Shown here: in pieces, positions 22,086-33,741 of the stretch
Layout: every line of letters begins with the position of its first letter
How positions within the stretch are numbered: the stretch's first letter is position 1
DNA from: Membranipora membranacea
Lineage: Eukaryota > Bryozoa > Gymnolaemata > Cheilostomatida > Membraniporidae
Assembly: GCA_914767715.1 (NCBI GenBank)
Contig: OU612067.1
Coordinates: forward strand, 34,384,162-34,448,161
DNA: 64,000 nucleotides
Direction: 5' to 3'
Notes under the pieces: generated by a model
Seen by the model: the letters and a program-made list of their open reading frames with translations, nothing else
What the model was told of the DNA's origin: nothing
The model's database searches: none
Made by a program: the position numbers and the translations under genes

Positions 22086-22559
22086 CCTGAAATTTAAGAA
22101 AGTCCCCAAAATTTTACCAAGGACCCAAACTTTTGCCTTTATTACCAATAATGATGGCCCTTGGTGAACTGCCATTTAATTACATGTATTAAACAAATGC
22201 TGTCTATCATACACCACTCATTTATACTATTTATCATATCTTGCAATTAACAACCCAAGTATTGGGCTCTCCTCTTTATCAGCCACCCTCCTCAAGATTT
22301 TCAGAATCAAAAGAGCGCTATCCTCAAGATGCGCGGTCACTCTACTGAATGAGATAAACATGTTTTACAGAAATTTAGCAAAGAGGTCATGACTTTTGTC
22401 TTCATTGTTGTGTGCTAATAGCGAAAAGCCAACTATATTTGGGTGGATTAATTTTGCATGTGGTGCGTTTGGGTCTGAACAGGCACCCATGACACTCTCG
22501 TAATAGGGATTCGAAAGCAAATACTCCACCACAGTACATAGAATCTCAGGGCACAAAAA

Positions 22560-24330
22560 TTACTTCGAATCAAGAAATTTCTGAAGCTTTTAATACTCAT
22601 TTTGCTTGTGTGGGGAAAGCTTTAGCAAGTGATCTCCCAACTCCAACAATCAGCTATAGCTCATATTTAATAAATGACAATATTTTGCCAGCATTTGACT
22701 TTTTAGAGATTTCTAATGAGATAACTGAGTCTGTAATCAACTGTTCATCGGAAAGGAAAGCTACGGGCTATGATGGAATACCCATCAGCCTTATAAAAGA
22801 AAATAAAACCACACTTTCACCGATCTTAACCCACATGATTAACTTAATAGTGCACACTTCGAAATTCACGGATAGCCAAAAGATTGCCCGTGTAACACCA
22901 CTTCACAAAAAAGGATCTAAGTCAGACCCTAATAACTATAGGCTGATTTCAATTTTAACAGCATTATCCAAACTTGTAGAAAAGACTTTAGCATCACAGC
23001 TGCGTTTCCACTTTGAATATAACAATATTTTTAGCCAGTTTGGTTTCCGGGAAAACCGCAACACTTCATTAGCTATTTTACGCTTAATGGAGAAACTCTA
23101 TAAGAATTTTAACGATAGTGCCATAACCCAAGGAATATTTCTAGATTTTAGTAAAGCTTTTAACACCATAGACCATGAAATTTTAATCGCAAAACTACCT
23201 TACTATAATTTCACCCCTGATGCTTGTAATCTTGTAAAAAACATATTTATCCAAGAGGTACCAGTATGTGAAGCTGGATTCGCACAGTTCATCATGGCTG
23301 CCGATTAAAATTTGGGTACCTCAAGGCTCAGTTCTAGGCCCTATCTTATTTCTTATATTTATTAATGGTCTTATAAAAGCAGCTCCTGACCTTGAATATA
23401 TTTTATTTGCAGATGACACAAACATTTTTTCAACAGATTCCCATTTAGCGCAAGAAAATCTGCACAAAGTAGAAACTTGGTGTATTGCAAACAAGCTCAT
23501 TTTTAATTACTCTAAAACTTTCCAGGTCATTTTTAAAGCTCCAAATAAACTGATTAAAACTCCGGAAAACTACATTTTAAATATGGGTGGAAACCAGCTT
23601 GATAATAAATTAAATACAGAATTCTTAGGGATTGAGCTTGACAGTAACATAACTTTTAAACCTCATATTGTACAAATTTGTAAAAAGCTCAATTTTATAC
23701 TCAGTTGCTCATGCGTTCTATAAGACCATATTTAGATATTCCAATGATGATAAATTTATACTACACATTTTTATACCCACACTTAATTTACGGCATCGAG
23801 TTCTGGGGCCATGCAGCTGAATGCGAGACAAACCAAATTTTACTTTTACAAACATCAGCACTCCGTGTCATTTTAAAAATTCATCCACGAGGCCATGTAA
23901 CTTCATTCTTTGAGCACCTTAAAATTATGCCGGTGCAAATGCTATAATATCGCTTTTTAATATTATATTCAAAAACAATTGCAAATTGTGAGATCTGTGT
24001 GAGCTCACCAAATGTTAGTTTCACAAGAAGTAAACTTGGAGTTGTCCCTCAAAGAGCCGAAAACTGCAGGGGGCAAGGTCCCTGTTGACGACAGGTGTAA
24101 ACCTGCTCAACAGGTACCTTCCTGGTGAAAGGGTTTGTGAGCCCCTTGGTCTGCGTGGTCGGCTGACCAGGGCTCTGTGGGGGTGTGGTGCATAGTCAGC
24201 AGGCGCGGCGGGCGGGGTTCCTTGGGCTGTCTTCGGCCACATAGTTCTTGGTCATACTGTAAATCGGGCGGTCGCCATTCTAGTCTCTGACTACCTGATC
24301 GCTCCGCTGTCATCATTTTCTTTTAGAAGA
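22560..24330 (+). mobile_element. 5'-truncated, frameshifted non-LTR retrotransposon (CR1/Jockey-like)
   Basis: It starts abruptly inside the linker before the reverse transcriptase (frame entering around 22563 with SNQEISEAFNTHFA) and runs through fingers, palm and thumb regions to a stop at 23945-23947, followed by a GC-richer 3' tail to about 24330. The endonuclease and any first open frame are missing. The tail is shared with 20990-21335. An A-rich stretch near 24365 may be the end of the insertion. Confidence 0.85.
22610..23947 (+). pseudogene. Reverse transcriptase of the truncated LINE, two frameshifts
   Basis: The first frame (to 23308) has KATGYDGIP, VTPLHKKGSKSDPNNYR and LDFSKAFNTIDHEIL, the classic non-LTR reverse transcriptase blocks including the first palm aspartate. 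A frameshift near 23270-23290 moves to the second frame (WVPQGSVLGPILF and the catalytic FADDTN near 23406-23423, here F-A-D-D). A second shift near 23700-23720 leads to the third frame with INLYYTFLYPHLIYGIEFWG, typical of the Jockey/CR1 group downstream of the palm. The active-site residues survive but the breaks make it inactive. Confidence 0.9.
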
Positions 24331-25349
24331 ACCTTTTATTACAAATAAACACAAACAGAAACCGGAAAAAAAAATTGAATTCAGTGAAAAATGATCGAAC
24401 AATCTACATTAGAGCATTTTTCTGAATGAGCTAGCAAAATAATATTGAATATGAGACGTAAACCAAACATAGAAAGAAAACTATAACAACAGAGTCTTGT
24501 CAATGAAAAGCTATTTGTCGGTTCCTGTGTGGGTCCCAAACCATCAGCTTATGATTGTGAAGCATGATTCAAGGTGATTCAATGAGTTTAGCCTCAGTCA
24601 GAAGTCTTCTGTTAGACATTTTACGTAATGATAAATGTTAATATCTACCAGAAGTTTATTCACGGTTTTTTATGTGTACTCACCAATCAACTAAAATATG
24701 AGATGAAATTTTTTATTGAGTTGTAATCTTAGTTTGATGAACTGTCTGCTTCACAGGAAAACTCGGGGTCTGAAATCTGAATGGCTACCTTTAAAATGCA
24801 TTGCTGGGTCTTGAAAACATCATTATTAGGCATTATAAAACTTTACAAATAAAATTGATATTTTTCAAGGCTCAGCTCCCACATAGTGTATTTGATGATT
24901 AGTTCCAGACCAGAATCTTCATATCTTGTCATTGTTATTACTCTCATTCTTTCATAATTATGTGAAAATTTCTAGTCTCATGACCGCTGTTTGACAAAGA
25001 CATACTAGGCTTCATGTCATTACTTCAAATCTTGATATGGCCTCGATGTTTTCACCAAAACTAACAGCCCTGCAAATTGCTCATCATTTTGTCACTGTTA
25101 CCATGATATATCGTATTATCAAACTATTTTGAACCTTCCACTTTGCTCATCAATGCAATGAACAAGTTCATTGCTTTGATATCTTGCTTGATTTTACCCA
25201 CTAACTTTCTTAAATTTCTATTTTTGACTCCACCCACCTTGTTATAATTGTATAATAACAAATTGTATAATAACAAATTGTATAATAACAAATTGTATAC
25301 TATAGGGTTTATCATTTGAGCTAATTATTTATTTTTAGCAACTTTAATC
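24331..25349. other. Noncoding DNA with a 15-bp microsatellite-like run
   Basis: No exon is seen. At about 25249-25299 the unit AATTGTATAATAACA repeats a little over three times. Confidence 0.5.
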
Positions 25350-25571
25350 TAAGACATGTGAAGCATGTTGATGTTTTTTTTTGTAAATAGCAGAAAATTA
25401 TTTTAGGATTAGAATGTTTACTATTTCATATTCTTTCAAGTTCACAAAGACTATCTGTATTACAAAATCTCTACAGTATCTAAATTTGGTTCAATCCTTG
25501 TTGAATAAATTCAGGTATTGAGTTTTTAATTCTGTTGTTGACACACTGGTCCTGCCTCGTTTTGTAGATTT
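25350..25571. repeat. Dispersed direct repeat, copy 1
   Basis: Matches 28994-29222 in the same orientation with only scattered changes (it begins CTAAGACATG, contains a T-run and ends GTCCTGCCTCG). Neither copy codes. The two copies bracket the inverted repeat complex at 25650-28310. Confidence 0.9.
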
Positions 25572-25649
25572 GCATGCAATGCAATGAGGGAAAAACGACT
25601 GTTGTACCTAATGATATATTTGCAATTTTGAAATTTAGTTTATGGGTGA

Positions 25650-28310
25650 TCACTTCTCATCATGGGATTGGCCATAGAGTTATTATATACTCTAGAGCGG
25701 ACAATGCAGTGCTAAAAACGTCCTACTTAATTATTGCGAAATCCATGACACAACGCAATCTGGTTGTGCATGGCTAGTGACTGTATCATATAACTTATCA
25801 TTGAGAATACACATAATGGGCATGGGAATTTAGATTTTTAGAGCGCTTATAGCCATGTTTTTGGAAAGATTTTCATGTGACACCATGTGGATCACTTGCA
25901 GGTATCTTCACTTTCAATTCCATGATGCAACGAAATCTGGTTGTGCGTGGATAGTGCATGAATCATTGACTTTATCATTGAAAATATTAGAATTGTACAT
26001 ATAAATTTAGTTTATGGAGCATTTGTAGCCATTTTTCAGAGAATTTCACATGTAACACCATTAACATCCCCTAGGGTATTTTCTCAACCAGTCAGTATAA
26101 ATATTTTTTCTATGCTCCCATTAAAATAAGCCAAATATCAACCGCAAACCCGTGAGCTTAAATCCCAATGACAGGGCTAGCTGGTTCCTGCCACTTGCCA
26201 AGCATTTAACTGTGTCCTGTCTCTCAAACTTATATGTTGCACACTCAGTCGGTTCACTTTATCTGTTCAATTCCAGCTATTTGTGATAACATGGAGTACA
26301 AGTAGCCTATGGAAAAAGATTGGAGGTGAAACGGTTTGCTGCTTGCCTTTTTCGTTTTTAGAGCACTTTTAGCAATATTTTTGTAAAACCTCTCATGTCA
26401 TACTATAAGATGACTTGCAAGTGATTTATTTAGCAGTCAGGGGACAAAAAAATTTGTGTTATCCCCATTAAACACCAAAATCTCAACCACAAACATATCA
26501 TCGGCTATAAAATCACAATTACCTGGCTAGCCGGATTTTGCCACTGCCACTTGCCTGCCAGTTTAACTGTGTTCTGTCTCTCTAACTAAAATGTTACAGA
26601 CTCACTGAGTTCACTTTATCTGTCCAGTATTATGACTTCCAAATATACAATGCGTACAACAATTTTCAGGTTTTGATTTGGCTATATCATTTAAAGCTCT
26701 TAATTCCCTCTCCGGGGTGGACACTCGTTTTTGGATTGCCGAAACTATTTAAGCCAACACAGCAGGTTAAATAAATCAATGCATAAACCTTTCTGCTGAG
26801 TCGCTGAATATCAAGAAACATCGAATGGTCAACTCAAGAATCATACTTGTCCAGCTTGACTCTAGATTTTCTTAAATTCCCTCACTCAGTCTTTAAAATT
26901 GTATGAAAATGGCAGTCAGTAATCAGTTGCAACACGTTATGGATAACACCATAATATTTCGTCTTTGCAACTTCAATCCTCAGTTGAGAAGAGTACGGAG
27001 GGCGTAATCATAGACATTATTAATATTTCATCTTTAGGTACTAATAGTAAACAATGTGAATTAAAATGTTTTAACCAATGTTATATATATCATCGGCCAA
27101 ATGTTTCTATTTGCACTCACCTTTGCATTCTACCAACTTCCAGAAAATTCTACCCACAAGGCTGATATTAACATGACTATATTAGTACTGAGAAAGCCGA
27201 TATCACTTCACTCTCTCACCGATGTGACATTTTTAAGTTTACAGGTATTTCTGATTTCTCACCATACTCAAAATAAGAGATCATTTGGTACACAGGGGGG
27301 GGGGGGGTGTGATGCAATTTTCTCTGATGGTTGTTTATTTGTAAATGAAAACATCAGCATCATATACAATAATCTTTTTTACACTTTATGATAGTTCAGT
27401 AATGTTTGAAATATTTGAAGTTGAAGTATATAGGTGTGTTTGCATAGCGGATGATACACGTTTTTTATAAGCTTTTGAGCAACAGTGAAGTAGAAACAAC
27501 CTTGTTAATTGGTAACTCCTTTGAAACGACCGGAGTTAGAATTTCTAAGACCTTTGAGTCTCCATCAGAAATGGATTGATGCTATGAAAATAAAAGTCTT
27601 GCAGTCAGAAAGTGAGCTGATGAGCACTGGGGGCTTGTAGCATCATCACATTTAACTTGCAGTGATTTTAGCACCAATCTAATTTGACATACCAAGCAAA
27701 AAACTTAATATAATACACCAAATAAAGCAATGATATCTGAAGAGCAAACCTGAATCTCGAAATTATGTACACTGTGACTGCAAATGAGGCAAGTGGCAAA
27801 CTTTTACACGTCCGATCACTTTTACACAGTCTGCTTGTACTTCATTTAATCAAAAATAAAATAAGCCCCTTGAGTGTGTAACATATAATGTAAGTAAGAG
27901 AGACAGGACACAGCTAATATGGATGGCTAATGGCGGTGAAAAAAATCGAGCTAGCCTTTCAGTTTCTATTTCATCACAATGATGTGTTTGCGGTTGAGAT
28001 TTTGGCTTATTTTATTGGGAAAACATAGAAACATTTCCACTGGTTGCGAGTGAAAATACCTGCAAGTGATCCACATAGTGTCACTTGAAAATAAAAAAAA
28101 TGGCTATAAGTGCTCTAAAAATCTAAATTCCCATGCCCATTATGTGTATTCTCAATGATAAGTTATATGATACAGGCACTAGCCATGCACAACCAGATTG
28201 CGTCGCATCATGGATTTCGCAATAATTAAGTAGGACAGAAACTGATGCTATTTTTGTACATATTGTCCACTCTAGAGTATATAATAACTCTATGGGATTG
28301 GCTAATATGG
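25650..28310. repeat. Inverted and tandem repeat complex
   Basis: The segment 25650-25920 reappears in reverse complement at about 28055-28310 (landmarks: CTCTAGAG before the centre, CAACCAGATTGCGTC on one side, CCCATGCCCATTATGTG). Further inward, the block with ACTGTGTCCTGTCTCTC and AACCGCAAAC occurs twice in direct orientation (around 26085-26245 and 26460-26600) and once inverted (around 27880-28020). Divergence is roughly 10-20 percent by eye. It behaves like a dispersed element family inserted several times in both orientations; no coding frame is recognised. Confidence 0.75.
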
Positions 28311-28597
28311 TGTCAAACATAATATTACAGAGTAAGGATTGGTGCAAACACATACAGGGCATATAAGGGCGTATAAGGGCAAAATGCTGAATATCTCATC
28401 ATTTTATAAATTAAATCAAACTTTGCCACATTAGTTTTGGGCAGAATTCTATAAGGTATAGGCATGTCTAGAGCAGATCAAATTAGTTTTGGGCTGCATT
28501 ACATGTGCTATAAGCATGCGGAGAACTGGTCTCATTGGATTTGGGTTGGCCTAAGGAACCATTGGACTGCTGGTTATAATATTTGAATTCGATTAGT

Positions 28598-28991
28598 CTA
28601 AATTAGGCAAAATTCCATGAATGGTTGGATTTTCCTTTGTATTCATGAGGGATTTATTTCAGTTCGAGTAGAGATGTTGATTCAAAATTTGGGAACATAC
28701 AAAAAGGATATGTTTGTTGGTGATTCCCTATGCAAATGTTCACTCAACATGTATTTTATTTGAAGTCAGCATAACAAAATGAATATGAATTCACAGCCTG
28801 CCTCTAGAAGACTGCATGATAGGCCTTCTTATTATACCCTTCTCCGACACAAAAGTTTTATTTGGTTCAAAATAAATACGTAGTGCCCTCTCCAAGGGTT
28901 TGGAGGTCGCCCCTATCAGAAAAAATATTTCAGTCTCAGTACAGTTTTCATATATTTGTAATTCTCGTTTGGTACAGCAAAGGGGCATTTT
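28598..28991. repeat. Dispersed direct repeat, copy A
   Basis: About 390 bp nearly identical to 31197-31583. On the minus strand a 65-codon frame (28791-28988) begins MPLCCTKRELQIYEN. The other copy lacks one base in its G-run, which breaks that frame, so the frame is not conserved and is probably not a gene. Confidence 0.9.
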
Positions 28992-28993
28992 AA

Positions 28994-29222
28994 ACTAAGA
29001 CATGAGAAGCATGTTGATGTTTTTTTTTGTAAATAGCAGAAATTTATTTTAGGATTAGAATGTTTACTATTTCATATTCTTTCAAGTTCACGAAGACTAT
29101 TTTGTATTACAAAACATCTACAGTATCTAAATTTGGTTCAATCCTTGTTGAATAAATTCAGGTATTGAGTTTTTAATTCTGGCCATGTTGTTGACGCACT
29201 GGTCCTGCCTCGCTTTGTGGAT
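28994..29222. repeat. Dispersed direct repeat, copy 2
   Basis: Partner of 25350-25571. It abuts copy A of the 390-bp repeat with only a couple of bases between, showing that the two repeats were joined by insertion or rearrangement. Confidence 0.9.
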
Positions 29223-29360
29223 TTGTGGATCTCTCTTTAATTATTTGAGAAATAAGTTTAGCATCGTGACATTCTCATCGTGTACTTCTGCTTTACTTAC
29301 TTACTTTACTTTAATGCATATCAAGTCTCGTTTTTAAGTGCTGCCAGGAGCCAAAACAAC

Positions 29361-29433
29361 TGCCCCGAGTGAGGATCGAACTCACGACCTTCAGATTATG
29401 AGACTGACGCGCTGCCTACTGCGCTATCGAGGC
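29361..29433 (-). tRNA. tRNA-Met (CAT), elongator type, intact
   Basis: Minus-strand 73-nt cloverleaf: the acceptor stem GCCTCGA pairs with TCGGGGC, the D-arm region is AGCGCAGTAGGCAGCGC, the anticodon loop is CTCATAA, and the T loop is TTCGATC with the standard conserved bases. A TTTT run lies about ten bases past the 3' end. It has the better conserved T loop of the two copies in this window, so it is the more likely functional gene. The neighbouring GAGGCCCTGAAA leader is shared with the 22013 copy. Confidence 0.95.
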
Positions 29434-31196
29434 CCTGAAAACTTGGGTAAAGTGCCTGAGAATTGAACACGGGCCCAACTTTGGCCCTAATTAACAACAA
29501 CGATGGACCTCATTACCGATAATTGTTGTAAACTGCTATGAAATTACATGTGCAATGATGAAATTCGATTCATAAATACCTCAACTTATTTCTCCATCCA
29601 AATATGTACAGCAAAATGACCGGTGTGCATACAGTTTTACAGAAATTCAGCATATTCATAATATATATATCCAACGGTAAGAAACCAAATGTGGCAACCC
29701 ATACCACTACAGGCACTAAGGGTTTCATTCCCATCAGGACGGTAGGGCACCCCTATAAATAGTCATCTGGCGAGGGGCTAAGTACGTTGACATTCAATTG
29801 TCATTATAACACAGCCTGCCATCCATTTACATTTAGTCCTATGAATATAAATACAATTATTAAAATACAAAGCCTTACACTATCAAAATCGACCATATTT
29901 AATATGTTTCAATATTAGCATAATAACAAAATTACTTGTTTTAAAACACAGCCAAAAAAAAAAATTTCACGCAAGTCATCGATGTAGCAATCAATGTAGC
30001 GCAGCCATCCACTTTGTTATGAACAGGCTTTCGGCCTCATTTCTCCAATAAAATGACACAACGTAATCCAATCACGTTTTTGATGAGCAATTAGCGATCA
30101 GTAGCTCAGGAGCTTTCCAACGGTATATGAAATAACAAAATCGGTCAACGCTTGTATCATAACCTTAAGCTAAAATTGTTTTTATTTTCGCTGCCGCATT
30201 CATATTTTATTGTTGTTAATAATATGCCTGCAAACAGAGGCTTTTTCTGTACTTTTATAAATCTGTACACTAAAATAAAAGATTAACTAACTATGTTTCT
30301 AATGGAAGAATTGTTCACAGATCTAATGTAATGACTGAGCGGAGATGCCAAATTTTCAAAAATACTATTGCTGTTTTGTTTTGGTGATTATCAAATTATA
30401 ATTATAAATTAATTAATAATATTATAAATTCCTTGATTTTTCATTCTAATTGTAGCTATTCCTTGTTTAGCAATTTCCAAACCCTCAATTATCTTTAATT
30501 TAATTTCTTTAAATTGTGATGGCACTTTACATTCTGCGCATGCTCAGCTCTGGGCATGAGCTGATCTCTGCAAAATTGAGTCTTGGAATTCCGACTCTGG
30601 TAGCACACTCACAAATGCGTGCGGAATTGTTAGAAAGAGTTATCTTCTTTAGTCACTATTAGCTAAATTTGACTGGCAATTTATGCAGGCGGTGTCCTAT
30701 ATCCCCAGACCAAAATTGCAATCAGAACCCAGACTAAATTCATTGTTCTTGCACATGCGCAAATTCAGGTCACGCATGATACATACATAGCCTTACGACA
30801 TTCTCTTTGTGGTAATGATAGCCTAGTTTATCAGTGATCTACATGCCCAGTCAGATCACGAGAGTCAGTATGGGCACTTTATAAGATTTAGCCACCGGTG
30901 CCCATGCAAAAGAACAGGAGCTGTCAATAACTGAGAGCATCTGGCTCAGACGCCTCACAACCATTGATTCGTATCAAACCAGGATTGGCAGCGCAAAGTA
31001 GTCTCAATAAAAGTAACTTGTGATGAATAATCGTAGTAACAAGTCCTGACATGAATTTCAAGTACTAGAGAAAGAAAGTTCTATAATAGGAAACAATAAT
31101 TAATAAGCCAGCTTGTGAACTTTTGTAAAATGCACTAAAATGACTGGATTTTAGAGACTTATATTACTACGCCAAATCTGGTGCAGAAATATATCA
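29434..31196. other. Noncoding DNA, no recognised gene
   Basis: AT-rich intergenic sequence with a run of A near 29955. I found no exon with convincing splice sites on either strand. Confidence 0.4.
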
Positions 31197-31583
31197 GGCA
31201 AAATTCCATGAATGGTTGGATTTTCCTCTGTATTCATGAGGGATTTATTTCAGTTCGAGTAGAGATGTTGATTCAAAATTTGGGAATATACAAAAAGGAT
31301 ATGTTTGTTGGTGATTCCCCATGCAAATGTTCACTCAACATGTATTTTATTTGAAGTTTGCATAGCAAAATGAATATTGAGTTCACAGCCTGCCTCTAGA
31401 AGACTGCATGATAGGCCTTCTTATTATACCCTTCTCCGACACAAAAGTATTATTTGGTTCAAAATAAATACGTAGTGCCCTCTCCAAGGCTTTGGAGGTC
31501 GCCCCTATCAGAAAAAATATTTCAGTCTCAGTACAGTTTTCATATAGTTGTAATTCTCGTTTGGTACAGCAAAGGGCATTTTT
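31197..31583. repeat. Dispersed direct repeat, copy B
   Basis: Partner of 28598-28991, same orientation, about 2.6 kb away. The small frame seen in copy A is broken here by a one-base deletion in a G-run. Confidence 0.9.
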
Positions 31584-33741
31584 GTCAAAATTTTGACTAG
31601 TTTAGGAGTAAGATAATTCAAAATTGCCTACTGGCACATCAATTTTTTTCATCAATACTAGTCAGCACTTGGCTAGTGAGGGCACTAGGGTAATCACATT
31701 CGTCAACCTTGGACAAAAATTGACACAACTCACTCTCTTTATAGCATTGTCAACCCTTATGGTTTAGCTATCAGTATGTGAATATGAATGTCGTTTTTTT
31801 TTCCAGTCAAATGAAACATTGAACATGATTGTTGTTATGGCTGCATGATATAAGGGTAGTCTTCATGTATTACCTGTATTTCTTGCTCCAAAAACTTGCA
31901 ATGTCTTTTTTTACGGACAATAGTGACAACAGGTTACGGCATGTTGCTGAAATTCAGTGTCGCGTTATGACGATACGTCATGGCGTAACGCCGTCAAATT
32001 TTGGGTATAGACTTCTTTCATCAAGTGGATAGAGAAAGGCCGAAAAAATTTTTTGACGAGGCATGACCTTAAAGGATATCTCTTCAAGGCTCTTACATAT
32101 TTCATTCTGCCTGACTTGCTCTTTGTCTTACACATGCCTGGATCTTCTATATTTTATATCATATCCGAAGCATATTACTTTTTCTAACTCTGACAACCAA
32201 TAATAAATTTGTTGCTTGTAACAGTAGCTTGTGGCCTCAAATTTTCAAACCCCATATCAAGCCACCAGTGTTGACCACAAACTCTTAGTTGAGACTGCGC
32301 CTTACTGGAGAGTACGTAACAGCTTTATTCTTATCATCCTACCACCTACGTTAAAAGCAGTCTAGAGTCTTGAACTGCTCTGAAAACACTTCACCATTAT
32401 TTCAATCTCAATCTAAAAACTGAATTAGCACCTTTGCTGTGAATTGATGCCACCATCACATTCCAGTCAAGAATAATCCCCCATTACAATAATTTCTTTG
32501 AAAGCAATCATCATTTTATTGAATTTAACCAAAATAGTTTGAGATTTTTGAAACTCCAAATATCATCCTTGCAAGTAGTGGAGCACGGCCCAAGCAGCCA
32601 TCACCAAACCATCTGGTTTGAATTTACATTAGCAGTATCATAATAGAAAGAAATGGCATTGCATGAAATTGTATGGGACTTAGTGTGCTGTGAACTGTCT
32701 GTAATTTGAGAGCAATTGTCACATATATTGGCATCCGTTTCAGTGGTCCAAATTTACGGTACCTGTAAACAATGTGAATATTTATTGTGAGCCCAATATA
32801 CATCTCTATACATCCTGACAATAAATGAATGAATTCTCTAGTGATTTGGGAAGATAAAGCTTGCGAACATTTCATTGTCTGTTGCGGACAATACATGTAG
32901 TGTTGGCTTTTGTTGCTTGCATTATAAAAATACTTCAAAATATGAAATTATGTAATATCTGAAAGGAATCTGGTCAGTTGATCAACTGTGTCGTTAATGA
33001 GCACGTATGTTTGCCTGCCCGATTGGGGCGATCCGAAAACTGCACACATATAATGTGCATATTCTAGAAAGATATTTTAAGGTTACCGAGATACTACGCA
33101 AAAATGGTGTTGGCCAGGTTGCAGAAGAAATTTCACACACAGTAGTACATTGTCTTGAAAATTATCATATTTTCAGGTTTGAAGGCAGTCGCTATAAATG
33201 CTGCTGTAATATGAGTTTATCTATGAAACACTATAATTTCAACATAATCATGAATAATCAAAGAAAAAAATGAATGATAAAACAGTGTTAATGAGCATCA
33301 TTTATATTTCAACTCATCATACAAAATTATGTCGACAGGATAACAAAAAAAAATGTATTCATAGAATGTACAACATCTTGAAAAATGAATCTTTGGGTTT
33401 TTGTGACAGTTGCGGACAGGCTACAGTTTAAATAATGGTGTCGTTTTTTCTTTGTTATGCTCAACCATATACATAATGATAATTAGACAGAACAATATGA
33501 AGATTTATACATACAGTTGTAACTGACGTCATGTCATTGAGTTCTTCTGTATCAATCGTGTTCACTCTCCTGGTAATCAAGCCTGGACTGTGAGCAGAAA
33601 ATCTATGATAACGATGCGTATAAACAATAATGTGCAATCTTATGTTCATACAATGATATAAATTTTATTTGTGAAGCTGCACATAGTGTCCTATATAAGT
33701 TGGTTGTTTCAATTCTAAGAACTCACCTGACACCATCAGTA
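31584..33741. other. Noncoding DNA; 3' flank of the membrane-protein gene at its right end
   Basis: No exon is recognised. On the minus strand an AATAAA at 33664-33669 lies about 75 bases after the stop codon at 33742-33744 and is the probable polyadenylation signal of the membrane-protein gene. Confidence 0.5.

Noticed and set aside
22365-22556. Minus-strand 63-codon frame next to the LINE (ends HDLFAKFL)
   Set aside because: Somewhat protein-like and possibly a terminal exon cut by the LINE insertion, but no clear acceptor or family could be assigned.
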